Below are positions 1 through 8,914 of a DNA stretch of 64,000 nucleotides, piece by piece. The stretch is from contig CAYHMW010000002.1 in assembly GCA_964357925.1 (NCBI GenBank), positions 27,141 to 91,140 of the forward strand, written 5' to 3'. The notes beneath the pieces were generated by a model. It was not told the DNA's origin. It did not search any database and was given only the letters and a program-made list of their open reading frames with translations. The translations under genes were made by a program, and so were the position numbers. How positions within the stretch are numbered: the first letter of the stretch is position 1; each line of letters begins with the position of its first letter. This stretch comes from CAYHMW01 sp964357925 (GTDB taxonomy: Bacteria > Patescibacteriota > Microgenomatia > UBA8517).

Positions 1-289
1 TCGAAGTTATGAACCCGGCACCAATTGGCAAAAATATAAAAATAGTATTTGGCAAATAAAAGAGCATAGCTTGTGGATCAGGTAAAAGAGGGGTTCCAGA
101 AAGTATATTGCTATACCAGAGTGGAAGCTCGCCATGGTCCCCCAAACTATTTTTTGTATATTCAATAATTGGCCAGAAAAATTCTTGTAGATCGTTGCCG
201 CGGTTCAATAAAAGCGAAGGGCTCACCAAAAAAGGAAGGCACATTGCCAAGGTGCCTAGAACAATCAACAAATAATGCTTATATCTCAC
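1..289 (-). CDS. YfhO-like membrane protein, N-terminal part (cut by window edge)
   Basis: Reading the minus strand from a GTG at 289 gives an open frame to the window edge. It has a hydrophobic N-terminus followed by the segments PLWYSNILSGTPLLPDPQAM and FYLPNTIF. Such a W-P/Y...G-P...D-P segment after the first membrane helix is typical of the first extracytoplasmic loop of YfhO-family polytopic proteins, which are GT-C-like enzymes or glycosylation helpers. An in-frame stop lies three codons upstream (296-298), so the GTG is well bounded. A TATAAT box on the minus strand (300-295) sits 5 nt before it. The gene is divergent from the larger membrane protein at 461. The C-terminal part lies outside the window, so the function stays at family level. 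Confidence 0.75.
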   Translation of the reverse strand, partial: MRYKHYLLIVLGTLAMCLPFLVSPSLLLNRGNDLQEFFWPIIEYTKNSLGDHGELPLWYSNILSGTPLLPDPQAMLFYLPNTIFIFLPIGAGFITS

Positions 290-294
290 AATAT

Positions 295-300
295 ATTATA
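295..300 (-). promoter_or_regulatory. -10 box for the minus-strand YfhO-like gene
   Basis: The sequence reads TATAAT on the minus strand, 5 nt before the GTG at 289. It overlaps the plus-strand -10 box at 297-302, so one short AT palindrome could serve both divergent genes. No convincing -35 is seen. Confidence 0.45.
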
Positions 301-302
301 AT
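297..302 (+). promoter_or_regulatory. -10 box for the small membrane protein at 310
   Basis: TATAAT ends 7 nt before the ATG at 310, with no Shine-Dalgarno between them. This is the same close spacing seen before many genes in the window and predicts a leaderless transcript. Confidence 0.5.
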
Positions 303-309
303 AACCCAC

Positions 310-477
310 ATGTTTCTGACGTCACTTCTATTTATCACAATATGCAACGCACTAGTAGTTGCACTACTGCTTGTAACAGAACATCCAGGATATGCAATTA
401 AATTTTCAAATTATTTATTTTTGGCACTCACGATTCATCTACTTGTCACCCTGTTAAAACATGCGAAAAAGTCATAG
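310..477 (+). CDS. Small two-helix membrane protein, function unknown
   Basis: This 55-residue frame starts at an ATG 7 nt after a TATAAT box. It has two hydrophobic stretches (about residues 3-24 and 32-47) and a basic C-terminus (KHAKKS). Its end overlaps the start of the 831-residue membrane protein at 461 by 17 bases, which suggests translational coupling. The frame stays open upstream to a TTG at 169, but that extension runs antisense through the YfhO-like gene and is charged and unlike a protein start, so ATG 310 is preferred. No family is recognised. It could be a small accessory subunit of the adjacent membrane enzyme. Confidence 0.5.
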   Translation: MFLTSLLFITICNALVVALLLVTEHPGYAIKFSNYLFLALTIHLLVTLLKHAKKS

Positions 478-2956
478 TCTGTTTCTCTTATTTTTCTTTA
501 TACTGCCATTAATTCTTGTTTTTAAGTCACTATTTCTTCCCGGTCCGCTTGCGTGGGGGGACGCACCACATTTTTATCCAAACGAACTTAAGGAGCTCTT
601 GAACTTTCCATCTGCATGGACTGAAAGAGGACATCTCCTTGGGGGCGTCAATCAACTTGTTTGGTTGTCACCACTAATGTTTATATATGGTTTATTAGGA
701 ACTTTGTTCGGCAACGACCTAGTAATCAGACTTATGTTTTACTTTCCGTCGCTTATTCTCTCCGCCACTGGAGCTAGACATCTCGCCAGACATTATAAAT
801 TATCAGCAAACGGACAGTTTTTTGCTTCCTTAGTCTATATCCTCAACACCTATTTCATTACATTAATAGATGGTGGACAAGCAGGACTCGCTCTGGCATA
901 CGGCATATTCCCGTGGACGATACTTCATTTAATAAAATTACTAGATAATCCAAGAACCACAACTTTTTCAAAAGCATTACTATCTTTGTCGTTACTCACA
1001 CTGGCAGATCCAAGAATAGCATTAATAGCCGACCTTTTTATTTTCATTAGCTACATTAGGAGCCGCAACTTATTTCTGTTTTTTGTCTTAAATGCAATAA
1101 ACGTTGCCCTTCACGCCTACTGGCTTGTTCCTTTCCTTAGAATTGTTGGCAGCGCACCTACAGCAGGCGGATCCTACTTGCAATTGACATCCGTCCTTAA
1201 CGGACTAACGCTTTATCAACCTCACTGGCCTAAAAATATATTTGGCAAAATTACATACCCAGCAATTCCAGGAGCCCTTCTCTTGTTGCTGCTCACGACT
1301 TCATTGCTCACCGCACGAACACGCAAAACACGAACAATTGGTATCCTATTTTTGCTATCAACTCTGCTTGTTAATGGCGAAACACTCCCACTCGGTTATT
1401 TCTACAGCTGGCTTATGAACAACATCCCGGGATCTGCCGCTTTCCGAGATTCTACAAAGTTTTTCTTCCCACTGACGCTTTTTGCAGGGCTCTTGTTGGG
1501 TTCACTCGCGGAGCAAACTAAAAACAAACTTCTACCAGGAATAATATATATGGTTATCTTGGGCAGTATTGCTCCGGCATTATTAGGTCAAATGAACTTC
1601 GTTCTTTCACGAAGAAGTCCATCGCCAGATTTTGAAAAACTGAATACTTATTTATCCAATGAAACAGGCTTCGGAAGGACAGCTTGGGTTCCCGAACAGC
1701 CTCCACTTGCTACACAAACCATAAATAAACCAGCAACTAATGCCCGGGAGCTTGTAAATCTACGCCCACTAGGAAGACTCAATGCAGGTACGTTTGATCG
1801 ATTCAATTATTTCCACAATGGAAAATTCCTCGATTTCTACAGACTGTTTGGTATTAAGCATTTAGTGCTAAGCGGCGATCCCAGGGCGATTCAATTAAAC
1901 AAAGAAGAGGAAAAACATTGGGAAGATCTTTCTTTAAGAATTGCAACAAGTGCTGGGTTAATAAAAGAGGACACTAACACAAGCATTGGAGTATTTAGAG
2001 TTGATGAAACACTCCCACATATTTATGGAGTTGAAAACGTGATTGCAGTTGTAGGGAGCGACGATATTTATGAGTCAGTGAGTCCCATTGGTCAGCCATT
2101 TGTTTTTTTCGAAGATGGAAAGTTGAATCCAAAAAATCTTGATAATTATGATCAAGATTCAATAAAAATTCTATTTAACAACAAATCAGAGTTGGATCTA
2201 ACAATGAGTTTTCTTCAGGAATATTATTACGGGTCGCCGGAAGCAAAGGAATCAGGTTGGGCAGAGCATTCCGACTATCTTCAATATAAATATGAACTCT
2301 TAGTAAAAGGTCTGAACTATAACGACTTTGATTATGGCCGTGGCATCGCGTTTTCAACAATGGAAGGCGAGAAAATACGATTCGATTTCAACGTAGCAAA
2401 AGAAGGTGATTATATTTTCGCAACTCGCTCTCTGAACAATAATTCACTTGAGTGGAATGTTAGGGGGTTGAGTCTTGAGCGTGGGGTCCACACGGAAACA
2501 ATAATAAGTAGTGGAAAACTGAGTTTACTAAACGTAGTCGCCTTGATTCCAAAAGAAGAATTTATTGAAGCGGAAGCTAAAGCCAAATCACTAGTATCTA
2601 AGTTTGAAGTTATCGAAAAAATAGACTTATCCGTCGTCCCTAAACAAATTCTTAAAGTAGACTTTTCAAACAAAAGCCCTGTCAAATACGAAATAGAATC
2701 ATCAGTCGGAGGTCGTTGGCTAATTTTTTCTGATTCATACCACAAAAACTGGAAGCTCAGGACAAAAAACAACTCAATCGACTCTTTGCCAATTTACTCT
2801 ACCATAAATGGTTTCTACCTTGGCGGTAGTCAAGAAGACGTGGAAATCGTCTTCGCCCCCCAGAAGTATTTCATGGAAGGCATATATGTTAGCCTTACTG
2901 TTCTTAGTATCCTTGTTATCTCGTTTGCCATAGCCTACTCTAAGAAAAAGAAGTGA
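461..2956 (+). CDS. Large polytopic membrane protein, YfhO/GT-C-like
   Basis: This 831-residue protein has a signal-anchor-like N-terminus and then many hydrophobic helices up to about residue 380. A long hydrophilic, probably extracytoplasmic region (about 385-800) follows, and then a last helix and a KKKK end. An acidic WGDAPHFYP motif lies in the first outer loop (about residues 31-39). That architecture fits YfhO-like or arabinofuranosyltransferase-like GT-C enzymes, which move sugars from polyprenyl carriers outside the membrane. The neighbours are a flippase (GTGA overlap) and a GT2, so a role in surface glycan or glycoprotein assembly is inferred. Donor and acceptor cannot be told. It is distinct from the shorter ArnT-like GT-C proteins downstream. 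Confidence 0.7.
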   Translation: MRKSHSLFLLFFFILPLILVFKSLFLPGPLAWGDAPHFYPNELKELLNFPSAWTERGHLLGGVNQLVWLSPLMFIYGLLGTLFGNDLVIRLMFYFPSLILSATGARHLARHYKLSANGQFFASLVYILNTYFITLIDGGQAGLALAYGIFPWTILHLIKLLDNPRTTTFSKALLSLSLLTLADPRIALIADLFIFISYIRSRNLFLFFVLNAINVALHAYWLVPFLRIVGSAPTAGGSYLQLTSVLNGLTLYQPHWPKNIFGKITYPAIPGALLLLLLTTSLLTARTRKTRTIGILFLLSTLLVNGETLPLGYFYSWLMNNIPGSAAFRDSTKFFFPLTLFAGLLLGSLAEQTKNKLLPGIIYMVILGSIAPALLGQMNFVLSRRSPSPDFEKLNTYLSNETGFGRTAWVPEQPPLATQTINKPATNARELVNLRPLGRLNAGTFDRFNYFHNGKFLDFYRLFGIKHLVLSGDPRAIQLNKEEEKHWEDLSLRIATSAGLIKEDTNTSIGVFRVDETLPHIYGVENVIAVVGSDDIYESVSPIGQPFVFFEDGKLNPKNLDNYDQDSIKILFNNKSELDLTMSFLQEYYYGSPEAKESGWAEHSDYLQYKYELLVKGLNYNDFDYGRGIAFSTMEGEKIRFDFNVAKEGDYIFATRSLNNNSLEWNVRGLSLERGVHTETIISSGKLSLLNVVALIPKEEFIEAEAKAKSLVSKFEVIEKIDLSVVPKQILKVDFSNKSPVKYEIESSVGGRWLIFSDSYHKNWKLRTKNNSIDSLPIYSTINGFYLGGSQEDVEIVFAPQKYFMEGIYVSLTVLSILVISFAIAYSKKKK

Positions 2957-4242
2957 ACAAATACATAAGCGACTTGAAAGATTTAGTTTTTTCAAAAACG
3001 GCCAAGGACGCCACAGTGGTATTTATTGGAAATGCCACCTCGTCACTCCTGGCCATTGTATTTACAATATTTGCAGCACGCTCGCTGGGGCCTGAAAATT
3101 GGGGAATGGTCGCAGCCGTCACAAGCCTCGTTGCCATTCTTGTGGCTTTCGGAGAACTAGGTCTCGATGCCGGTCTTCTCAAGTTCGTCTCTAAATTGTG
3201 GAGAGAAAACAAATTCAAGGAGGCAAAAAGTATTTTTCAAACAGTATTCACAGTCCGACTGATGCTCGCAGCTACAATAATTGCAATTTTGTTTTTGGCT
3301 CCACAGGAAATATCAAAATTAGCTTTTAACTCAAAAGACACCTCGCTCGTATACTTTTCAGCCTTAGGTTTTCTTGCTGCTCTCATCTTTGATTATCAAA
3401 TCGCCGCAACTCAATCTAAAGAACACTGGATAGTTGCTGCCTTTCTGCTCACCTTAACAAACATAATTCGAATCCTCGGGTTGCTATTTTTAATCTGGAC
3501 AGATTCTGTAAATTTAGCATCTGTACTTAAAGTCTTCACAGGCAGCGGCTTCATATGTTTTCTTCTTTCTCTCTACTGGCATCAGACACCCTTGGGTTTT
3601 TCAAAAAACTGGCAAGAAATTCTTCGCCAGATAATACCGTTTTCAGGGTGGATGGGTCTCAATAAAATAGTAAGCGTCTTAAACGGGAGAATAGATGTTC
3701 TCTTGCTCTTGAGTCTCTCGAGCGCATATAGCGCAGGAGTGTATGCTGCAGCGAACAGGCTGGCAATGGGTGTGCCAATCATAGTTGCCAGCTTCGCCAC
3801 AGTTTTGGCACCAAAACTTGCAGGCTTCAATACAAAAGAAGAATTAGAAATATACTTCAAAAAAAGTCTAGGTCTAACACTCCTAATTTCCATCGGACTC
3901 TTATTCGGAGTCTTAGTCTCACCTTTCGTAATCAAGCTCTTCGGTCCAGAATACAAAGAGGCCGGCCCGATACTTCAACTACTTTTCATAAGCTATATTC
4001 CTTTTACACTCTCGACTCCAGCTGTTAATACTCTAATCTACTCATTCAAGCGACCACAAATCATTGCGATAATGACAATTATTCAATCGCCGCTTGTGAT
4101 AGCGGCCAACTACTTTCTGATTCCCAGATTCGATATCTACGCCCCAGTAGTTATTATTGCGGCTACAAACACGATCTCTATGTTTGTCAGTTATTATTTT
4201 GTCTGGCGCTACTTATCAAAAAAAGAAGAAGGTCTTCAATGA
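2953..4242 (+). CDS. Polysaccharide flippase (Wzx/RfbX-like, MOP superfamily)
   Basis: The protein has 429 residues with about 12 predicted membrane helices. Its N-terminal region, with ARSLGPENWGMVAAVTSLVA around residues 38-57, matches the start of MOP-superfamily exporters of lipid-linked oligosaccharides, which flip undecaprenyl-PP-linked repeat units outwards. The GTG start overlaps the preceding stop by 4 bases (GTGA), and the next gene overlaps by ATGA, so the three genes are probably translated together. A second, separate flippase at 60904 suggests two independent glycan systems. The substrate is unknown. Confidence 0.85.
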   Translation: MNKYISDLKDLVFSKTAKDATVVFIGNATSSLLAIVFTIFAARSLGPENWGMVAAVTSLVAILVAFGELGLDAGLLKFVSKLWRENKFKEAKSIFQTVFTVRLMLAATIIAILFLAPQEISKLAFNSKDTSLVYFSALGFLAALIFDYQIAATQSKEHWIVAAFLLTLTNIIRILGLLFLIWTDSVNLASVLKVFTGSGFICFLLSLYWHQTPLGFSKNWQEILRQIIPFSGWMGLNKIVSVLNGRIDVLLLLSLSSAYSAGVYAAANRLAMGVPIIVASFATVLAPKLAGFNTKEELEIYFKKSLGLTLLISIGLLFGVLVSPFVIKLFGPEYKEAGPILQLLFISYIPFTLSTPAVNTLIYSFKRPQIIAIMTIIQSPLVIAANYFLIPRFDIYAPVVIIAATNTISMFVSYYFVWRYLSKKEEGLQ

Positions 4243-5081
4243 AAATATCAGCTCATGTTTTAGTCAAAAATGAAGCCAGATTTATTTGGTACTCAGTTAT
4301 GTCCGTCATTAATCATGTCGACAAAGTTAGATTAGTCGACACCGGGAGTACCGATGGGACTCTCGAAATAATTGAAGAACTCCGAAAAACACCAGTCGGT
4401 AAAGAAAAAATAATCTTCCAGAAATTTAAACTCGATCCTTTTAACGAAGAGGTGGCAAGGCAGCAAATGCTAGATGCAACAATTGAAGATTGGTTTATTG
4501 TTATCGATGGCGACGAAATTTGGTGGGAAGACAGTATTAAAGCAGTAACCCAAATGATACATGGGAAGGGCAATCAATATGAATCAATTGTCGTCCCAAC
4601 TATTAATGTGGTTGGCGACATGTTCCACTACCAAGAAGAAAAAGCTGGTCTATATAAACTCGCCGGCAGAAAAGGTCATTATAATTTAAGAGCAATAAAT
4701 AGGTCGATCCCAGGTTTAAAGTCCCTTGGAGAGCATGGGATCTGGGGCTGGGCAGATGAGGATAATAAAATGATTCAGGACCGCGACCCGGGAAAAATAT
4801 TATTTGTCGACGCACCGTACTTGCACACCACCTTTCTACAGCGTGCAGGTAATGTCACAGACGACAAAAAAGTCCTAAAGCGCGCGCAAAAGCTCAAACA
4901 CGAAATAGGAATTCCATTTCCAGGTGATTATTATTATCCGGAAGTTTTTTTCAGAGAAAAGCCAAATATTGTTAAAGATGTTTGGCAGAACATGCCAGGT
5001 TCCTTCTATTTGCAATCGATAATCGAAACCCCCTTAAGGAAATTAAAACGCAGATTGCTCCCTCCAAAAGTTGGTTATTGA
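4239..5081 (+). CDS. Glycosyltransferase family 2
   Basis: This is a 280-residue GT-A enzyme without membrane helices. The N-terminus holds the nucleotide-binding start (LVKNEARFIWYS) and VDTGSTDGT (about residues 35-43). The metal-binding acidic motif VIDGDEIWW is at about residues 87-95. The C-terminal part has H/W-rich loops. It probably transfers a sugar from a nucleotide donor at the inner face of the membrane. It overlaps the flippase by ATGA. Its stop overlaps the convergent HAD gene by 7 bases, with no terminator between them. Donor and acceptor are not predictable. Confidence 0.85.
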   Translation: MKISAHVLVKNEARFIWYSVMSVINHVDKVRLVDTGSTDGTLEIIEELRKTPVGKEKIIFQKFKLDPFNEEVARQQMLDATIEDWFIVIDGDEIWWEDSIKAVTQMIHGKGNQYESIVVPTINVVGDMFHYQEEKAGLYKLAGRKGHYNLRAINRSIPGLKSLGEHGIWGWADEDNKMIQDRDPGKILFVDAPYLHTTFLQRAGNVTDDKKVLKRAQKLKHEIGIPFPGDYYYPEVFFREKPNIVKDVWQNMPGSFYLQSIIETPLRKLKRRLLPPKVGY

Positions 5082-5698
5082 AGATCAACTCCTAGAAGTT
5101 CTGACAAGTCGAGACGAAGTTGAGCTGCATCTCGGAATAGGAGCCCTTTAATCCCCAGTTTTTCACAAGCAACTAAGTTTTCCTCCCTGTCATCGACGAA
5201 TATTGTCTCTCTTACAGTAGTTTTCATATTTTGTATCGCTGTTAGGTAAATCCTAGGATCAGGTTTTGCTACCCCTACTGTGCATGAGCAATATACGCCA
5301 TTGAATATATCTTTCAATCCGAACTTTCGCATCTTAATATCCACCCAATCCACGGCAGTATTAGTAATAACCCCAATCTTAAAGCCTTTCTCCCGAAGCT
5401 TAGCTGCGATAAGCAGGACATCTTTGTTCCCCCGAACTCCATCTTCGTAATACTTCTCGAGAGTCCCTCGGATTGGTTTTTTAGGTGCAAGCTCGTATAC
5501 CTCGTCCCAAAAGGTGCTTGCAAGTTCAGCCCCGATAGAGAGTTTTGGCCAGTGTTTGTTGTATAGCTCATGAAGTTTTTCAGCAGTAAGCCCGGATTCC
5601 TCCACGACTTTCCTATATTCATCCTCCCACCGATCAGAGTCAGAGCCGATGACTCCTCCGAAATCAAAAATTATAGTTTTGTAATTACTCACGTCCAT
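5075..5698 (-). CDS. HAD-superfamily hydrolase (subfamily IA-like)
   Basis: The protein has 207 residues. Motif I reads IIFDFGGVIGSD, where the second Asp of DxD is replaced by Gly, as in many YihX-type HAD enzymes. Motif II is GVITNT, the motif III lysine lies in VAKPDPRIY, and motif IV is FVDDREEN. These support a cytosolic phosphatase or haloacid-dehalogenase-type hydrolase, probably acting on a small phosphorylated metabolite. The ATG at 5698 has a strong Shine-Dalgarno (AAGGAGG on the minus strand, 5713-5707). It is the only minus-strand gene between the two glycan runs, with a convergent 7-base overlap with the GT2. Confidence 0.85.
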   Translation of the reverse strand: MDVSNYKTIIFDFGGVIGSDSDRWEDEYRKVVEESGLTAEKLHELYNKHWPKLSIGAELASTFWDEVYELAPKKPIRGTLEKYYEDGVRGNKDVLLIAAKLREKGFKIGVITNTAVDWVDIKMRKFGLKDIFNGVYCSCTVGVAKPDPRIYLTAIQNMKTTVRETIFVDDREENLVACEKLGIKGLLFRDAAQLRLDLSELLGVDLQ

Positions 5699-5706
5699 GG
5701 CTTCAA

Positions 5707-5745
5707 CCTCCTTACATATTAAAGTAAAATATAGTCATGATTCAA
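5707..5745 (-). promoter_or_regulatory. Promoter and Shine-Dalgarno of the HAD gene
   Basis: On the minus strand TTGAAT (5745-5740) is followed after 18 bases by TAATAT (5721-5716) and then AAGGAGG (5713-5707), 8 bases before the ATG. The Shine-Dalgarno is clear. The -35/-10 assignment is tentative because the sites are close to the Shine-Dalgarno and overlap the divergent promoter at 5725. Confidence 0.45.
5725..5730 (+). promoter_or_regulatory. -10 box leading the 21-kb polysaccharide operon
   Basis: TAAAAT ends 6 nt before the ATG at 5737 and there is no Shine-Dalgarno, so a leaderless mRNA is predicted. This is the only evident promoter for the run of genes to 27018. Confidence 0.45.
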
Positions 5746-6561
5746 TGCAAACTCTGCGGCAGTACTAGTTTCAAGCCCATTTACGTCGACCCTGCAATCG
5801 AAAAATGTGCCAAATGCGAGCTGGTAAGAACTAAAAAAACACCACATCCTAATTACAGAAGCTACCACCGGGACGTTGACTACGAGAATAATGAAAAGCT
5901 TTTTAGAAACATATTTCTAAAGCGTTACAAATTGATTGCTGGATTTACAAACAAGAAAGGCAAAGTACTTGAAATCGGCTGCTCCACAGGTGTTTTCCTT
6001 GAAATCTTCAAGCAAAATAGCTGGGATGTAGTGGGAATAGAACCTTCCCAATCTGGAAAAGTAGCTGAAGCAAAAGGCATAAAGGTTATAAAAAACTCAT
6101 TCGAGAAGGTAAAGTTCAAGAGTAAATTCGACCTAATAATCTTAAATCACACCCTAGAACATGTCGAAGACCCAGTGTTTGTACTCACGAAGGCACAAAA
6201 ACTTCTTAGTGAAGACGGTCTCCTGTTTGTTGATGTTCCAAATTTCGACAGTTTTAGTAGTAGACTCTGGGGGAAAAGATGGAAATACCTACTTCCAGAA
6301 GAACACGTTCACCATTTTACTTCGTGGTCGCTTATAAAAGCTCTTGAAGGATCAGGTCTCAAACCAATTTATATCAACACCTGGACTGGTGTATTTGATG
6401 TAGATAACCCATTACAAAAAATAGTCACACAAATAACTTCAGGCAAACCATATTTATATAAAAGTTTCATTTTAGATATGCTCAATCTCCCCTTCGATAT
6501 TCTAAGTACAAAAATATTCCACCTAGGTACAAATTTAGTAGTAATAGCTAAAAAACCATGA
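5737..6561 (+). CDS. Class I SAM methyltransferase with zinc-ribbon N-terminus
   Basis: This 274-residue protein starts with two CxxC pairs (CKLCG at 4-8, CAKCEL at about 28-33), a small zinc-ribbon. A Rossmann methyltransferase follows: motif I VLEIGCSTGVFLE (about 72-84), the acidic GIEPS, the motif LNHTLEHVEDP (about 136-146) and the post-motif FVDVPNFDS. This arrangement is common among methyltransferases of sugar-nucleotide or polysaccharide clusters (methyltransf_11/23 type). It opens the long glycan operon from a leaderless-type promoter and overlaps the next gene by ATGA. Sugar or polyprenyl-linked glycan methylation is inferred; the substrate is unknown. Confidence 0.85.
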   Translation: MIQCKLCGSTSFKPIYVDPAIEKCAKCELVRTKKTPHPNYRSYHRDVDYENNEKLFRNIFLKRYKLIAGFTNKKGKVLEIGCSTGVFLEIFKQNSWDVVGIEPSQSGKVAEAKGIKVIKNSFEKVKFKSKFDLIILNHTLEHVEDPVFVLTKAQKLLSEDGLLFVDVPNFDSFSSRLWGKRWKYLLPEEHVHHFTSWSLIKALEGSGLKPIYINTWTGVFDVDNPLQKIVTQITSGKPYLYKSFILDMLNLPFDILSTKIFHLGTNLVVIAKKP

Positions 6562-7901
6562 TACCGGGTCTTCTAATCATTTTTCACCTGCTGATACTAG
6601 GCAATATTCAGTTCACTGCCTGGCCAGAAATACTGAGCTTCCCATATCTTAAAAACAACGGCTTTGACTTGTACCGCGATTTTGTTCATGCCTACCCACC
6701 CTTACTTACAATTATCTTGGCAACGCTTTATAAGTACCTTGGCTACAGAATGATTGTCATCAAAGGATTCACCTGGGTATTAATTCTCATTAACGATGTT
6801 CTTATCTTCAAAATTACTCAGAAGCTAACCAGTTCAAAGTACATAGCCTTGCTCGCACTGCTTTTTTATGTCTTAACTCAACCTTTTCTTGAGGGCAACA
6901 TGCTTTGGTTCGATACTGCACTCACGACACCACTTTTAGCCACGCTTTACACTTTGCTATTCCCAAATCTTTTGGTCTTGTCAGGCTATTTTATGGCCTT
7001 GGCACTCCTTACAAAACAAACTGCAATTCTATACCTCCCAATTTTTAGCTTGTTATTGTTAGTGAGTTCCAAAAAAATAGGTAATTTCGCCCGTTTTCTT
7101 GCAGCACCAATTATTTTATGTGGAGTTTTGGCCCTCAAGCTGTTTTCAGCCAGCAATCTTGAACACTTTCTCAACTGGACATTAATTTACCCCTCAAAAT
7201 ACTGGACCAAATTTCCCGGCTATGTAGACCTAGACCTCACCATAAAAGACCTTAGCACTCTGGCTGTCCTATTCGCACCAACATTTTCATTGCTTGTCTA
7301 CTCCAAAACTAGGCAGAAGTATTTACTGATAACTTTATTTACAATTGCTGGAATTGTTGGCGTTTATCCACGGTTCTCCTATTTTCACCTTCAGCCCGCA
7401 ATTGCCTTCGCCGCAATCGGCTCAAGCCTGTCATTTATAAACCTTAAGAAATATAAATATTTACCAATAATTTATTCTCTCACTCTTATTTTTTTAATAG
7501 CGATTCCAGCTCTAAAACAAAATTTCGGCAAACCGACGCGTTTTTATGGCAATGAGGAAACGCTTTTTACAAGTGCTTTAAAATCACAAGTGAGCAGAGG
7601 TGATACGATATACCTCCTCGGCCCACACTCAGGCTACTATGTCTTCACGGAGACCCTTCCCCCAAAACCCTGGCTAGATAACTTCGGTTGGTATTGGGAA
7701 ATGTCAGGAGAGGCAGAGAAGGCTTTAGCTAAATGGTCAGAAACTCCACCGTCAGCGATTGTTGTCGATACAAAAAGCCCTGGTGACTGGTATGACCTTG
7801 GAGCATATCAGTCTGGGACATTGGTCAATTGGATAGAGGAAAACTATACTAAAGGCGAAGAGCTAGACGATAAAAGTACATTATGGACAAAAAACAACTG
7901 A
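6558..7901 (+). CDS. GT-C family membrane glycosyltransferase (PMT/ArnT-like)
   Basis: This 447-residue polytopic protein has about 10 helices. The first outer loop carries YRDFVHAYPPLLT (about residues 37-49), the acidic loop expected for the catalytic Asp of polyprenyl-phosphate-sugar-dependent GT-C enzymes. The C-terminal about 110 residues are soluble and probably external. It probably transfers one sugar from a lipid carrier on the outer face. It overlaps both neighbours (4 bases upstream, 19 downstream). It is one of three GT-C proteins in the operon. Confidence 0.75.
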   Translation: MIPGLLIIFHLLILGNIQFTAWPEILSFPYLKNNGFDLYRDFVHAYPPLLTIILATLYKYLGYRMIVIKGFTWVLILINDVLIFKITQKLTSSKYIALLALLFYVLTQPFLEGNMLWFDTALTTPLLATLYTLLFPNLLVLSGYFMALALLTKQTAILYLPIFSLLLLVSSKKIGNFARFLAAPIILCGVLALKLFSASNLEHFLNWTLIYPSKYWTKFPGYVDLDLTIKDLSTLAVLFAPTFSLLVYSKTRQKYLLITLFTIAGIVGVYPRFSYFHLQPAIAFAAIGSSLSFINLKKYKYLPIIYSLTLIFLIAIPALKQNFGKPTRFYGNEETLFTSALKSQVSRGDTIYLLGPHSGYYVFTETLPPKPWLDNFGWYWEMSGEAEKALAKWSETPPSAIVVDTKSPGDWYDLGAYQSGTLVNWIEENYTKGEELDDKSTLWTKNN

Positions 7902-8914
7902 AAATTGCATTTCTAAATATCAGCCAAGGACAAATAGAGCGAGGGAGTGAAGTTTTTGTTACAGAACTTGCAAAACGTTTAGGTAAAAACCATAAAGTAG
8001 AAATACTATTTGGAGACGAACTTCCAGGCTGGAGGACTCCGTTACTTTGGAGATTCTTTCTAGACTTCCACAGTATTTCAATCCTTTTATTTACACTAAA
8101 GCAAATCCCAAAACTTCTTTTTAATCGTTATGACATTGTAATTCCTCTTAATGGCGGCTGGCAGTCAATGATAGTTAGGACTATTACTTGGCTTTACAGA
8201 GGAAAGATGATCATCTCTGGTCAGTCTGGTTTTGGGTGGGACGATAGAATTAACCTTTGGTGTTTACCGGATGTTTTTGTAACGCTCTCTAAAAAAGGCA
8301 TTAGATGGTCGAAGATGACCAATCCGCTCATAAGGGTCGAACACATTCCAAACGGAGTAGACATAAGCCAATTCCAACCTGGCAAGTCAAGGCTTGAGTT
8401 TAAACTCGCACAACCAATCATACTCTGTGTCTCAGCGCTCGAGAAAACAAAAAGAATTGGCTTAACAATTAAAGCCGTATCAAAACTAAAAAAAGGCAGC
8501 TTGTTAGTGGTTGGCAAGGGTTCTGAAAAAGTGATTCTAACTAGCCTAGGTAAAGAGATGCTTGGTAGTAGATTTCACCTAACCTCATTCTCTCACGAAA
8601 AAATGCCAGAAGTTTACCGGGCTGCAGATGTTTTCACTCTATCATCACATAAATCTGAAGCTTTCGGTATTGTTTATGTTGAAGCCCTCGCAAGTGGTCT
8701 TCCAGTGGTCGGAACAAATGATGAATTAAGGGAAGAAATAATAGGGGATGCAGGCATTCTGGTTGACCCAACAGATACAGATGCTTACGCCATAGCATTG
8801 CAAAAAGCCCTAGACACCAATTGGGGGAATAAACCAAGGAACCAAGCACAAAAATTCTCCTGGGACAAAATAGCAAGGCAATATGAAGAATTATTTGTAG
8901 AACTTACACAATGA
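7883..8914 (+). CDS. Glycosyltransferase family 4
   Basis: This is a 343-residue GT-B fold enzyme. The N-terminal domain contains GQIERGSEVFVTELAKRLG (about 13-31). The C-terminal domain carries SALEKTKRIGLTIKAV and the donor-binding EAFGIVYVEALASGLPVVG motif (about residues 258-276), which has the retaining-GT4 E-x7-E pattern. It is cytosolic and membrane-peripheral. The start lies 19 bases inside the preceding GT-C gene; ATG 7883 gives the natural N-terminus MDKKQLKIAFLN. Sugar specificity is not predictable. Confidence 0.85.
   Translation: MDKKQLKIAFLNISQGQIERGSEVFVTELAKRLGKNHKVEILFGDELPGWRTPLLWRFFLDFHSISILLFTLKQIPKLLFNRYDIVIPLNGGWQSMIVRTITWLYRGKMIISGQSGFGWDDRINLWCLPDVFVTLSKKGIRWSKMTNPLIRVEHIPNGVDISQFQPGKSRLEFKLAQPIILCVSALEKTKRIGLTIKAVSKLKKGSLLVVGKGSEKVILTSLGKEMLGSRFHLTSFSHEKMPEVYRAADVFTLSSHKSEAFGIVYVEALASGLPVVGTNDELREEIIGDAGILVDPTDTDAYAIALQKALDTNWGNKPRNQAQKFSWDKIARQYEELFVELTQ

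Noticed and set aside
169..309. Upstream extension of the small gene at 310 to a TTG at 169
   Set aside because: It runs antisense through the clearly coding YfhO-like minus-strand gene, has no start signal, and the ATG at 310 has a -10 box at the usual distance.
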